Source of the DNA: CAZBBB01 sp964490005
GTDB lineage: Bacteria > Planctomycetota > B15-G4
Assembly (NCBI GenBank): GCA_964490005.1
Contig: CAZBBB010000006.1
Coordinates: 1-64,000 of the forward strand
Direction: 5' to 3'
Length of the DNA: 64,000 nt
In this document: positions 52,752 to 62,159 of the stretch, piece by piece
Numbering within the stretch: the stretch's first letter is position 1
Layout: every line of letters starts with the position of its first letter
Program-made: the position numbers and the translations under genes
Notes under the pieces: model-generated
Databases searched by the model: none
Told to the model about the DNA's origin: nothing
What the model saw: the letters and a program-made list of their open reading frames with translations, nothing else

Positions 52752-55268
52752 ATGAAGCGACTCCCGACGCTGCTCTCCGCCACGCTGGCCTGCGCGCTCG
52801 CCTTTCCGGTCACGGCCCAGGACGGCGCCCTGCAGGCGGAGATCGCGCGCCGCGACCTGCTCGCGCAGAAGACCTTCCTGCTCGTCGAGCACCACGTCGC
52901 CAATGCGCGCGCGCTCGAGGAGCGACTCGATCTGGCCGGCGCCGAGGCGCAGCTCGTCAAGGCGCGCGACCTCGACCCGACCAACAAGGTCGTCCTCGAC
53001 TATCTCGCGCAGGTGCAGGCGCTGCTCGGGCGGCCCGAGGCCGAGGCGCGCGCCTTGGCGGTCTCGGCCGCCGAGCGCTACGCGGCGCAGCAGCAGCAGA
53101 TGAAGGTCGTGGCGCTGGCCGACCTGGCCTCCGCCGAGCGCGCCCTCACGGCGGGCGACGCGGCGCTCGCGCAGGACCTCGCGCGCGGCGTCGTGAACCG
53201 CATCGACTGGACCTCCGGCACGATCGACTGGGGCGACATCGGCGGGCGGGCGCGCGCGCTGCTCGCCCGCGCCGAGGGTTCGGCCGGCGCGAATGCCGAG
53301 GCCCTGCGCCGCGCCAAGGAAGCCGAGGCCTGGAAGAAGCTGCAGGAGGAGGAGTCGCTCGCCGACGCCCAAGCCGACGCGCGCCAGACGCGCATGCTCG
53401 AGGCCGGCTACGACCGCTTCATGGCCAACGACTTCCAGGGCGGCGCCAAGCTGGCGGCGGCCGTGCTCGAGGAAGACCCCTCCGACCCCTGGGCGCTCGA
53501 GCTGGCGGCCGCCTGCCGCGACGGCGAGCGCGACAGCGCCAACGAGCGCTTCCTCACGCGGCGTCGCGAGGAGATGCGGCGCTGGCGCGAGTCGATGGAG
53601 GCCGTGCGCATCCCCTACCGGGACATCCTCACCCCGCCCGACCGCAAGCACTGGGACGAGATCACGCGCAAGCGCGCCGGCATCGGCGCGGGCGGCCTGG
53701 CCGTCGTCGACCCCGAGGTCCAGGCGCTCTCCGAGCAGCTCGCCGCGACGCGCATGGACGTCGAGTTCCAGGAGATGACGATCGTCCAGGTCGCCAACAA
53801 CATCTCCTTCTCGACCGACATCCCGGTGAGCATCGACCCCGAGGTCAGCACCGAACTCGACGACGCCGCCGAGTACGTCACGCTCACCGGGCTGCGCGAC
53901 CTGCCGGTCGAGTCGGTGCTCAACATCCTCGTCGAGCAGGTCGGCCAGGACCTCGCCTGGACCATCCGCAACGGCCGCGTCTACGTGACCAAGACCGAGA
54001 AGGCGGCCGGCAGCCCGGTCGTGCGCGTGCACAGCATCCAGGACCTGACCTTCCCGATCACCGACTTCAAGGGCGTGTCGATCCGCGACATCCCGCTGCC
54101 CGGCGAGGCCGGCGACGACAACGAGACCACGATCTTCAACAGCGAGCTCGACCGCGTGCGCCTGATCGAGCCCGACGAGGTGCTCAACCTCGTGCGCGAG
54201 AACATCTCGCGCGAGTCGTGGGACGCCAGCGAGTCGTACAGCATCGACTTCGTCGACAACCAGAACCTGCTCGTGATCCACACGCCCGAAGTGCAGGCGC
54301 AGGTGGCCGACTTCCTCGACGACCTGCGCACTTTCTCGACGAGCATGGTCACCATCGAGGCGCGCTTCTTCGCGCTCACGGACGCCTTCATCGAGGAGAT
54401 CGGCACCGACCTGCGCGGCCTCGGGCCCGACGTGCCCGACGGCGGCCTCGGCTCGACGAACATCCTCGACGACGTCGATCCCGACAACACGCAGGGCCTC
54501 GACAACAACGGCGACGGCACCGGCAACCCGAACGCGGGCGTGTTCTTCGAGGACGGCGGCGACCAGAGCTTCGCCGCGAGCAACGAGCTGTTCTTCAACA
54601 ACCCGCTCGGCAAGCTCATGTCGACCGTCGGCGGCGGCGCCTTCCAGTTCACGATCCTCGACGACACGCAGGTCAACGTCGTCATGCAGGCCGTGCAGAA
54701 GAGCCGCAACGCCTTCGAGATCAGCGCGCCGATCGTGTCGGTCTACAACACGCAGCGCGCCTTCGTGACGGTCGTCAACCAGGTCAGCTACGTGCAGGGC
54801 TACGACGTCGACGTCGCCACGGCCGCCTTCATCGCCGACCCGAACATCGGCGTCGTGCAGGAGGGCATCGTGCTCGACGTGCGGCCGACGATCTCCTTCG
54901 ACCGCCGTTACGTGACGCTCGACGTGCAGACGACCGTCAGCAACCTCGAGCGCCCCTTCGAGACCTTCTCGACCTTCCTCGGCGGCAACACGACGCAGGT
55001 CTCCTTCGCGCTGCCCAAGCTCGACGTGCAGGACGCCCAGACGACCGTCGTCGTGCCCGACGGGGGCACGGTGATCCTCGGCGGCTTCAAGCACGTGCTG
55101 TACCGCAACCGCACGGCCGAGGCGCCCTGGCTGGCCGACATCCCGATCCTGGGCTTCTTCTTCCGCGAGAAGGGCCTGGCCGACGAGATGACCGACCTGA
55201 TCGTGGCCATCAAGGCCACCGTCTCCGACTACTCGGCGCTCAAGCAGACCCCGGTCGCGAAGCGCTGA
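52752..55268 (+). CDS. Second secretin with TPR-like N-terminus
   Basis: The 838-residue protein has a cleaved signal peptide (ALAFPVTAQ) and no lipobox. TPR-like helices (about 25-270) come first, then an STN/N0-like region (about 335-420) and N-domains with the RENISRESW segment shared with the first secretin. The secretin core runs from about 520 to 825. Its landmarks are TIEARFFALTDAFIEEIGTD, AFEISAPIVSVYNTQRAFV, VPDGGTVILGGFKH and APWLADIPILGFFFRE. An Asn/Gly/Asp-rich insert lies at about 565-620. Its place directly after ExbD is unusual, because secretins are normally paired with ATP-driven assembly systems. Confidence 0.87.
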   Translation: MKRLPTLLSATLACALAFPVTAQDGALQAEIARRDLLAQKTFLLVEHHVANARALEERLDLAGAEAQLVKARDLDPTNKVVLDYLAQVQALLGRPEAEARALAVSAAERYAAQQQQMKVVALADLASAERALTAGDAALAQDLARGVVNRIDWTSGTIDWGDIGGRARALLARAEGSAGANAEALRRAKEAEAWKKLQEEESLADAQADARQTRMLEAGYDRFMANDFQGGAKLAAAVLEEDPSDPWALELAAACRDGERDSANERFLTRRREEMRRWRESMEAVRIPYRDILTPPDRKHWDEITRKRAGIGAGGLAVVDPEVQALSEQLAATRMDVEFQEMTIVQVANNISFSTDIPVSIDPEVSTELDDAAEYVTLTGLRDLPVESVLNILVEQVGQDLAWTIRNGRVYVTKTEKAAGSPVVRVHSIQDLTFPITDFKGVSIRDIPLPGEAGDDNETTIFNSELDRVRLIEPDEVLNLVRENISRESWDASESYSIDFVDNQNLLVIHTPEVQAQVADFLDDLRTFSTSMVTIEARFFALTDAFIEEIGTDLRGLGPDVPDGGLGSTNILDDVDPDNTQGLDNNGDGTGNPNAGVFFEDGGDQSFAASNELFFNNPLGKLMSTVGGGAFQFTILDDTQVNVVMQAVQKSRNAFEISAPIVSVYNTQRAFVTVVNQVSYVQGYDVDVATAAFIADPNIGVVQEGIVLDVRPTISFDRRYVTLDVQTTVSNLERPFETFSTFLGGNTTQVSFALPKLDVQDAQTTVVVPDGGTVILGGFKHVLYRNRTAEAPWLADIPILGFFFREKGLADEMTDLIVAIKATVSDYSALKQTPVAKR

Positions 55269-55326
55269 GGCGCCGCCCCGCGCCGGCGGCCGCCCCCGAC
55301 CGGACAGGCTTCGGGGCCGGTCCGGC

Positions 55327-55355
55327 TTGATCGCCGCCCGCCGCACCCCCAGAAT
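55327..55355 (+). promoter_or_regulatory. Sigma-70-like promoter before the HAD gene
   Basis: TTGATC (55327-55332) and CAGAAT (55350-55355) are 17 bases apart. The -10 ends eight bases before the GTG start, so the transcript would be leaderless. The -35 is identical to that at 49784. Confidence 0.5.
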
Positions 55356-55363
55356 CGCCGGAC

Positions 55364-56092
55364 GTGGCGCGCCTGCGGGCAATCCTCTTCGACGTCGACG
55401 ACACGCTGTTCAGCACGACGCAGTTCGCGTCGCAGGCCAGGCAGCGGGCCGTGGAGGCCATGGTGCGGCAGGGCATCCGCCTGCCGGTCTCCGAGGTGCG
55501 CCGCGAACTCGACGAAGTCATCGCCGAGTTCACCAGCAACTACGGCGGCCACTTCGACAAGCTGCTGCTGCGCCTGCCCGAGCGCAGCTGGGCCGGCCAC
55601 AACCGCGCGCTGATCATCGCCGCCGGCGTGATGGCCTACCACGCCACGAAGGCCGAGCTGCGGCCCTTCCCCGACGTCGAGCCCTTCTTCGAGCGCGTGC
55701 ACCGGCACGGCGAGATCATGCTCGGCATCATCACGCACGGGCTCGAGATCAAGCAGGCCGAGAAGATCCTGCTGCTGGGCATCCTCAAGTGGCTCAACCC
55801 GGGCGCGATCTTCATCAGCGACCAGCTCGGCATCTCGAAGCCCAATCCCAAGCTCTACCAGCGCGCCTGCTCGGCGCTCGGGCTCTCGCCGGGCGAGGTC
55901 ATGTACATCGGCGACAACCCGGCGCACGACATCGACCCGGTGAACGCGCTGGGCATGGTCTCGGTGCGCATCCACCGCAACAACCGCTTCGAGGGCCGGA
56001 CGGGCGCCACCGAGCCGCGCTACACGATCGGCTCCTTCGAGGACCTCGTGCCCATCCTGGCCGAGGACTTCGACACCGTCCTGCCCGCATGA
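55364..56092 (+). CDS. HAD-superfamily hydrolase
   Basis: The 242-residue phosphatase-like protein has the four HAD motifs: FDVDDTLF with the nucleophile Asp, IITHG in motif II, ISKPNPKLY with Lys in motif III, and GDNPAHDI in motif IV. A helical cap lies at about 20-110. It resembles the TIGR02253-type family of small-molecule phosphatases. The substrate is unknown. The stop is seven bases before the peptide-binding protein gene, suggesting cotranscription. Confidence 0.88.
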   Translation: MARLRAILFDVDDTLFSTTQFASQARQRAVEAMVRQGIRLPVSEVRRELDEVIAEFTSNYGGHFDKLLLRLPERSWAGHNRALIIAAGVMAYHATKAELRPFPDVEPFFERVHRHGEIMLGIITHGLEIKQAEKILLLGILKWLNPGAIFISDQLGISKPNPKLYQRACSALGLSPGEVMYIGDNPAHDIDPVNALGMVSVRIHRNNRFEGRTGATEPRYTIGSFEDLVPILAEDFDTVLPA

Positions 56093-56098
56093 GGCCGC

Positions 56099-57709
56099 GT
56101 GCGGGCTGAGCGCCGTCGCGCGCTGCTCGCCGGCGGGTTGGCGCTGGCGGCGCTCGGCGGGCTGGTCGGCTGGGGCGGCTCGTCGCTGCGCGAGCGCGCC
56201 GACTTCGCCTTCTGCAACCAGAACGAGATCAGCTCGCTCGACCCGGCCGCGTCGTCCGGCGTGCCCGAGGCGCGCATCCTCACCGCGCTGTTCGAGGGCC
56301 TGTTCCGCGCCGATCCGGCCACGGGCGAACCGCTGCCCGGCATGGCGAGCGCGTGGGAGGTGCGCGACGGGGGCCTCACCTGGCGCTTCACGATCCGCGA
56401 GGACAGCCGCTGGACCAACGGCGACCCGGTCACGGCCCGCGACTTCGCGTGGTCCTTCGCGCGGCTGCTGGCGCCCGAGACCTCGGCCCCCTACGCCGAC
56501 ATGGCCTTCTTCCTCGCCGGAGCGCAGCAGGTCAATGCCGGCGCCTCGCCCGAGCAGGCCGGCCTGGGCGTGGCCGCGCTCGACGACCACGAACTGGAGC
56601 TGCGCCTGACGGCCCCCATGGCGCACCTGCCCAAGCTGCTGGCGCTCATGCCCTTCCTGCCCGTGCACCGCGCCACCGTCGAGGCCCACGGACGCGACTG
56701 GATCCGCCCCGAGCACCTGGTGAGCAACGGCCCCTTCCGTCTCGTCGAGCGCCGCATCCGCGACCGCCTGCGCTTGGTGCGCCACGAAGGCTACTGGGGC
56801 GCCGCCGAGGTCGCCCTGGGCAGCATCGACGCCTGGGCCGTCGACGGGATCACGACGCAGCTCAACCTGTACCTGACGGGCGAGGTCGACTGGATGATCA
56901 AGCCGCCCACGAGCCTGTACGGCGCGATCCTGCCGCGCGACGACGCGCTCACGGGACCGCAGGCGGGCATGACCTTCTTCCGCTTCAACGTGACGCGACC
57001 GCCCTTCGACGACCCGCGCGTGCGCCGCGCCCTGACGCTGGCGCTCGACCGGCAGGCGCTGGCGCGCGACGTCATGCGCGGCGGCGAGCTGCCCGCGGGC
57101 AGCTTCGTGCCCGCCGGCCTGCCGGGCTACGAACCGGCCGCGCTGGCCCCCGCCGATCCCGACCTGGCCCGGCGGCTGCTGGCCGAGGCCGGTTACCCGG
57201 GCGGTGCGGGCTTCCCGTCCTTCGAGATCCTCTACCCGCACAACGAGAGCACGCGCGACTTCTGCGAGGCGGTCGCGGCGCAGTTGCGCGAGCGCCTCGG
57301 GCTGCAGCCGCGCCTCGTCAACCAGGCCTGGAAGGTCTTCCTCGATTCGAGCCGCCAGCTGCGCTTCGACCTGGCCTGGGGCGCCTGGATCGGCGACTAC
57401 CTCGACCCGGCCGCCTTCCTCGAGATCTTCCGCGCGGGCTCGGGCAACAACCGCACCGGCTGGGTCGACGCCGGCTACGACGCGCTGCTCGACGAGGCCG
57501 CGCTCGAACTCGACGCGTCGCGGCGCGCGGCGCTGCTGGCCCGCGCCGAGGAGCGGCTGCTGGCCGCGCTGCCCTGCGCGCCGGTCTACCAGCGCATCAA
57601 CCTGAACCTGGTCTCGCCGCGCGTCTCGGGCTTCTTCGACAACGCGCTCGACGTGCACCCGCTGCGCGACCTCTCCGTCACGGCGCCCGCCCCGGGGACG
57701 CGGCGATGA
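56099..57709 (+). CDS. Peptide ABC transporter substrate-binding protein (family 5)
   Basis: The 536-residue protein is an OppA/DppA-type binding protein. A twin-Arg-like, membrane-anchor N-terminus (RRRALLAGG then a hydrophobic run) precedes the mature domain, which starts near NEISSLDPA. Typical segments are LFEGLFRADPATGEP, MASAWEVRDGGLTWRFTIRED, VTARDFAWSF, NGPFRL, RFNVTRPPFDDPRVRRAL and GAWIGDYLDP. It captures oligopeptides for the permeases encoded next. The stop overlaps the first permease as ATGA. The start is a GTG. Confidence 0.92.
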   Translation: MRAERRRALLAGGLALAALGGLVGWGGSSLRERADFAFCNQNEISSLDPAASSGVPEARILTALFEGLFRADPATGEPLPGMASAWEVRDGGLTWRFTIREDSRWTNGDPVTARDFAWSFARLLAPETSAPYADMAFFLAGAQQVNAGASPEQAGLGVAALDDHELELRLTAPMAHLPKLLALMPFLPVHRATVEAHGRDWIRPEHLVSNGPFRLVERRIRDRLRLVRHEGYWGAAEVALGSIDAWAVDGITTQLNLYLTGEVDWMIKPPTSLYGAILPRDDALTGPQAGMTFFRFNVTRPPFDDPRVRRALTLALDRQALARDVMRGGELPAGSFVPAGLPGYEPAALAPADPDLARRLLAEAGYPGGAGFPSFEILYPHNESTRDFCEAVAAQLRERLGLQPRLVNQAWKVFLDSSRQLRFDLAWGAWIGDYLDPAAFLEIFRAGSGNNRTGWVDAGYDALLDEAALELDASRRAALLARAEERLLAALPCAPVYQRINLNLVSPRVSGFFDNALDVHPLRDLSVTAPAPGTRR

Positions 57710-58623
57710 TGCGCTTTCTCGCCCGCCGCCTGCTCGGCATCGCCGTGCTGCTGTTCGTGGTCGTCACGCTGTCCTTCGCGCTCGTGCGCTCGGTGCCCGG
57801 CGGCCCCTTCGACGAGGCGCGCGCCCTCGACCCGGCCATCCGCGAGCGGCTGCTGGCCGCCTACGACCTCGCGGCGCCGCTGCACGAGCAGTACGCGCGC
57901 TACGTGCAGGGCCTGCTGCGCCTCGACTTCGGGCCCTCGCTGCGCTACCGCGACTACGCCGTGGGCGAGATCCTGTCGGCGAGCCTGCCGGTCTCGCTGC
58001 TGCTGGGGGCCTGCGCGCTGGCCGTCGCGCTCGCCGTCGGACTGCCGGCCGGCGCGCTGGCCGCCCGCCGGCGCGGGAGCTGGGTCGACACGCTGGTCAT
58101 GGGCGCCGCGACGCTGGGCCTGGCGCTGCCCAACTTCGTGCTGGCCGGCCTGCTCATCCTGCTGCTCGTCTTCCACTTCGCGGTCTTCCCCGTCGCGGGC
58201 TGGGGCAGCCCGGCGCAGCTCGTGCTGCCGGCCGTCGCGCTCGGCCTGCCCTTCGCGGCCGGCATCGCGCGGCTGTACCGGGCCGCGCTGCTCGAGACGC
58301 TCGGCGAGGACTTCGTGCGCACGGCGCGCGCCAAAGGCCTCTCCGAGGCGCAGGTGCTGCGACGGCACGCGATGCGCGTCTCGCTCGTCCCGGTGATCAG
58401 CTACCTCGGGCCGGCGACCGCCGGCATCCTCTCGGGCAGCCTCGTGGTCGAGCGCATCTTCGGCATCGCCGGCATGGGGACGCACTTCGTCGAGTCGGCC
58501 TTCAACGCCGACTACAACCTGGCGCTGGGCGTGGTCATCGTGACGACCCTGCTCGTCTCGTCGCTCAACCTGCTCGTCGACCTGCTCTACGCGCTCCTCG
58601 ACCCGCGGATCGCCGCGACGTGA
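57706..58623 (+). CDS. Peptide ABC transporter permease (DppB/OppB type)
   Basis: The 305-residue permease has the family's N-terminal helix and periplasmic loop (VRSVPGGPFDEARAL, then a Y-x-x-Y-V-Q-G-L-L-R-L-D-F-G-P-S-L segment), about six membrane helices and the EAA loop (EDFVRTARAKGLSEAQVLRRHAMR) that contacts the ATPase. It pairs with the next permease as a heterodimer. The stop overlaps the next GTG as GTGA. Confidence 0.92.
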   Translation: MMRFLARRLLGIAVLLFVVVTLSFALVRSVPGGPFDEARALDPAIRERLLAAYDLAAPLHEQYARYVQGLLRLDFGPSLRYRDYAVGEILSASLPVSLLLGACALAVALAVGLPAGALAARRRGSWVDTLVMGAATLGLALPNFVLAGLLILLLVFHFAVFPVAGWGSPAQLVLPAVALGLPFAAGIARLYRAALLETLGEDFVRTARAKGLSEAQVLRRHAMRVSLVPVISYLGPATAGILSGSLVVERIFGIAGMGTHFVESAFNADYNLALGVVIVTTLLVSSLNLLVDLLYALLDPRIAAT

Positions 58624-59600
58624 GCACGCCCGCGGCCCGCCCCTCGGCGTGGAAGCGCCTCGTCGCGCGGCGCGGCATGGGGCTCGCGGCCGGACTGCTC
58701 GCCGCGGTCGCGCTGCTCGCGCTGCTCGCGCCGCTGCTGCCCCTGCCGCCCGCCGAACGCATGGCGCCCGAACTCGCGGCGCGCGGGCCCTCGCCCGCCT
58801 GGCAGGCGATCGACCTGTCCGGGGCGCGCGCCGCGCACCCGACGGCGACCGCGCTGCGCGAGGCCTGCTTCGGGAGCGGCGCGCTCGTCGCCGCGCTGGG
58901 CACCGACGCGCTCGGCCGCGACGTGCTGGCGCGCATCGTCTGGGGCGCGCGCGTCTCGCTGCTCGTGGGACTGATCGCCACGCTCGTCTCCGTGCTCATC
59001 GGCGTGGGTTGGGGGCTGCTCGCCGGCTACGCGGGCGGGCGGCTCGACGAGTTCATGATGCGCGTCGTCGACGCGCTCTGGTCGATCCCGCTCATCTTCC
59101 TGGTGATCCTCGCCGTGGCGCTGCTGCGCGACGTCGGGGCGCAGCTCGCCGCCTGGGGCATCACGCGCGAGGTCATCCTGTACGTGGTCATCGGCGCCGT
59201 CTCGTGGCTCACGATGGCGCGCATCGTGCGCGGCCAGGTGCTCTCGCTGCGCGAACGCGACTTCGTGCTCGCGGCGCGCGCGCTCGGCACGCGGCCGCTG
59301 GCGATCATGGGGCGGCACATCCTGCCCAACCTGTGGGGCCTGATCATCGTCTACCTCACGCTCACGATCCCGCGCGTGATCCTGTACGAGGCCTTTCTGT
59401 CCTTCCTCGGGCTGGGCGTCGAGCCGCCGGGCGTGAGCTGGGGCATCCTGGCCGCCGAAGGCCTCGAGCAGCTCACCGCGATCTCGGTCGCCTGGTGGCT
59501 GGTCGTGTTCCCCGGCCTGGCGCTGGCCGCCACGCTCTTCGCCCTCAACGCGCTCGGCGACGGCCTGCGCGACGCCCTCGACCCCCGCACGGTGCGCTAG
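58620..59600 (+). CDS. Peptide ABC transporter permease (DppC/OppC type)
   Basis: The 326-residue permease has the OppC-type layout: first helix, long periplasmic loop (about 40-105) ending in LGTDALGRDVLARIVWGARVS, then five more helices and an EAA loop (RDFVLAARALGTRPLAIMGRHILPN). GVEPPGVSWGILAAEG near the end is typical. The ATPases that would drive it are not downstream but on the other strand at 62192-64000. Confidence 0.92.
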   Translation: MSTPAARPSAWKRLVARRGMGLAAGLLAAVALLALLAPLLPLPPAERMAPELAARGPSPAWQAIDLSGARAAHPTATALREACFGSGALVAALGTDALGRDVLARIVWGARVSLLVGLIATLVSVLIGVGWGLLAGYAGGRLDEFMMRVVDALWSIPLIFLVILAVALLRDVGAQLAAWGITREVILYVVIGAVSWLTMARIVRGQVLSLRERDFVLAARALGTRPLAIMGRHILPNLWGLIIVYLTLTIPRVILYEAFLSFLGLGVEPPGVSWGILAAEGLEQLTAISVAWWLVVFPGLALAATLFALNALGDGLRDALDPRTVR

Positions 59601-59623
59601 CGCTCGGGCGCGTCGCTCGCCCG

Positions 59624-62149
59624 CTACGGCTGGAACGTCACCGTCACCGCGTTCGAGGCGAAGTCGAAGGGCTGGAAGGTCGTGAAGGCGAAGTGCAGCG
59701 GCAGGCCCACGACGATCGGGTCGAGGCCGGGCAGCGAGTTGAAGGTCGCGTTCGCGCGGCCGTGGCCGTCGAGCAGGCCGAAGAACTGCGAGAAGATCGG
59801 CGTGTTGACGAACTGGAAGCCGAGCTGCGTCGCCGTGTCGAAGATCAGCGGCAGGCTCACCGAGCCGAGCGGCGTGCCGGGCGCGGTGCCGCTCGCCGAG
59901 ATCGCGACGAGATACTTGCGGCCGGCCTTGGCCGCGCCCGCGTCGAGCGCCAGCCCCACGCTGCCGCCGGCCGCGGCCGACAGGTGCAGCACGCTGGCCG
60001 TGAGCGGCGCCACGCTGCCGGGCAGCACGCGCGCGAGGCGCAGATCGTCGAGGTTCCAGCCGCCGTACTCGACGCCCCCGTCCGACTGCAGCGAGAAGCG
60101 CAGCTTCACGGCGGCCTTGTCGTCGGCCTGCGCCGAGACGTCGAGGTCGTGCAGCACCCAGTCCGTGTCGAGCAGGTCGTTGCCGCCGCCCGGCGTGACG
60201 GGATTGCCCCACACGACCGTGCCGCCGACCGAGATCCTGGCCTGGTCGTAGAAGCCGTCCTCGACCGTGAGCCAGCGGCGGTAGCGCAGGTGCAGGCCGG
60301 TCTGGCCCAGCGTGTTGATCGCGGGCGACTCGAGCCAGTTGTCGACGTTCGGCTGGTAGGCTCCGTTGTAGCCGTCGGGGCCGATGTCGTTGCCCCAGCT
60401 CGAGGCTCCGCTGAAGGCCGAGGCCGGATCGCCGGCCTTGCCCGCGGGGTCGCCGCGCTGCCAGTCGTCCTGCGTGGCGATCTGCGCGTGCACCCAACCC
60501 TCGTCGCCGGGGCCCTCGAAGTCGGCGGCCCAGACCGTCTGGATCGTGCCGACGGTGAAGCCCCAGGTCTTGGCGCCCGGCGAGAGCCCGTCGGGCAGCC
60601 ACTGCTCGTGCCCCGCGGTGTCGGTCGCGTGCAGCCAGTAGCGCACCTCGCCCTGCGGCGCCGCGCCCGGCAGGCTGCCGACGAAAGCTCCGGGCGTCGC
60701 GCTCGCGAGCAGCGGCGCGCTCTGCTCGGGGCCCTGCCCCACCCGCCAGTGCACGACCACCTGGTCGACGGCGGCGGGCGTGAGCGAACTCACGTCGACC
60801 GCCAGCGCGTACGGGCCGCCGGCGTCGGTGGTGTCGCCGAGCGGCGCGTGCGCCATCAGGAGGTCGACGGGCCCCGCGATCGTCGCGGCGCTGGCCACGA
60901 AGGCGCGCGTGATGTCGCCGGCCAGCGCGAAGTCGTTGGCCGAGTTGCCCAGGGTGTCGTTGGCCGTGTGGATGAAGGGCGAGGAGTTGCCGAGGTCCTC
61001 GAAGAAGAAGGCCGCCGGGAACCCGTGGCTGGCGTAGGCGGCGTGGTCGGAGGAGCCGGCCGTGAGCACGCCCGTGACCGTCGGCAGCGAGGGCACGTAC
61101 GTCGCCGTGACGTCGCGGCACAGCTGCGTGAGCGCCGGGTCGGTGTTGTTCGTGGCGAAGTCGAGGTCGGCGCCGTCGCCCGCCGCGCGGTAGCTGATCA
61201 TGTCCATGTTCAGCATGGCGAGGACCTGCGTGCCGGCGGCCTGCAGGTCGTCGGCATCGGCGTCGGCGCCGATGAGGCCGAACTCCTCGGCGCAGAACCA
61301 CACGCAGCGGATGGTGTTCTCGAACTCGCCCTGCGCGAGCACGCGCGCCGCTTCCAGCAGGCCCGCCGAACCCGAGGCGTTGTCGTCGGCGCCGGGCGCC
61401 GCGCCGGTGGAACTGGCGCCGTTGATCGAGTCGTAGTGCGCGCCGAGGACGAGCACGCGCTCGGGGTGCAGCGTGCCCGGGATCGTCGCGATCACGTTGG
61501 GCCCGTAGCTCGACGAGAAGGTGTCGGTCGTGACCGTCACGCCCGGGATCGCCGAGAGCTGCGCGACGAGCCAGTCCTTGGCGAGCAGCACCTGGCTGCT
61601 GGTGGCGCGCCGGGTGAAGTAGCTCGCGAGCTGGGTCGTGGCGGCCTGCACGTTGGCCGGGACGACGGCTGCGACCAGGGCCGCGACGCGGTCGTCGGCG
61701 AGCAGGGCCGCCTGCGGGCCCGGGAAGCTGGCCGACGGCGCAAAGGGCCGGGCGGGAACCAGGGCCGCCTCGTGGCAGCCCAGCCGGGCGGCCGAGCCCC
61801 GGGGCACGACCGCCAGCAGCTGCCCGCTCGCGGCATGGAGCACCCGGCCACCCTCCGGCAGGTGCCCGGCCCGCGCGACGAGGAGCACCCCCGACTCGGG
61901 CCAACTCCCCAGCTCGGTGAGCGCGAAACCGGCGGCCCGCGCCTTGGCGAACTGGCGCTCCGAGCCGTGGAGCACGGCGAAGCCGCCGTAATCGCCGTGA
62001 AAGGCCGCCAGGCGCGTCAGCGCGGCCGCATCGCCCGGTCCCAGCGGGCCCGCGACGACGGCCAGACGCGGCGCCTCGGGCGGGTTCTCGGGCACCCCGG
62101 GCAGGGGCGCGACGAACAGCGGCAGGCACAGGAGAGCGGCGCGGAGCAC
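59624..62149 (-). CDS. Secreted zinc aminopeptidase, family M28, with jelly-roll and tail domains
   Basis: The 841-residue protein has a signal peptide and an N-terminal domain of unknown type (to about 190). The M28 catalytic domain (about 190-450) has the zinc and catalytic residues in GAHYDS, GADDNASGSAG, CAEEFGLIG, NMDMISY and FIHTANDT. A beta-rich region, including a MAM/jelly-roll-like module (about 545-720; opening WAADFEGP and ending NLDDLRLAR), is followed by a C-terminal tail like those of the DUF1028 protein and the subtilase. It would release amino acids outside the cell. The genes around it encode peptide import, which fits. The GTG start follows an extended -10 by ten bases. Confidence 0.87.
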   Translation of the reverse strand: MLRAALLCLPLFVAPLPGVPENPPEAPRLAVVAGPLGPGDAAALTRLAAFHGDYGGFAVLHGSERQFAKARAAGFALTELGSWPESGVLLVARAGHLPEGGRVLHAASGQLLAVVPRGSAARLGCHEAALVPARPFAPSASFPGPQAALLADDRVAALVAAVVPANVQAATTQLASYFTRRATSSQVLLAKDWLVAQLSAIPGVTVTTDTFSSSYGPNVIATIPGTLHPERVLVLGAHYDSINGASSTGAAPGADDNASGSAGLLEAARVLAQGEFENTIRCVWFCAEEFGLIGADADADDLQAAGTQVLAMLNMDMISYRAAGDGADLDFATNNTDPALTQLCRDVTATYVPSLPTVTGVLTAGSSDHAAYASHGFPAAFFFEDLGNSSPFIHTANDTLGNSANDFALAGDITRAFVASAATIAGPVDLLMAHAPLGDTTDAGGPYALAVDVSSLTPAAVDQVVVHWRVGQGPEQSAPLLASATPGAFVGSLPGAAPQGEVRYWLHATDTAGHEQWLPDGLSPGAKTWGFTVGTIQTVWAADFEGPGDEGWVHAQIATQDDWQRGDPAGKAGDPASAFSGASSWGNDIGPDGYNGAYQPNVDNWLESPAINTLGQTGLHLRYRRWLTVEDGFYDQARISVGGTVVWGNPVTPGGGNDLLDTDWVLHDLDVSAQADDKAAVKLRFSLQSDGGVEYGGWNLDDLRLARVLPGSVAPLTASVLHLSAAAGGSVGLALDAGAAKAGRKYLVAISASGTAPGTPLGSVSLPLIFDTATQLGFQFVNTPIFSQFFGLLDGHGRANATFNSLPGLDPIVVGLPLHFAFTTFQPFDFASNAVTVTFQP

Positions 62150-62159
62150 GGGGGGAGCC

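Noticed and set aside
55299..55326. Terminator hairpin after the second secretin (CCGGAC / GTCCGG)
   Set aside because: Only six paired bases with a long loop and no T-tract; such pairs are common by chance at this GC content.
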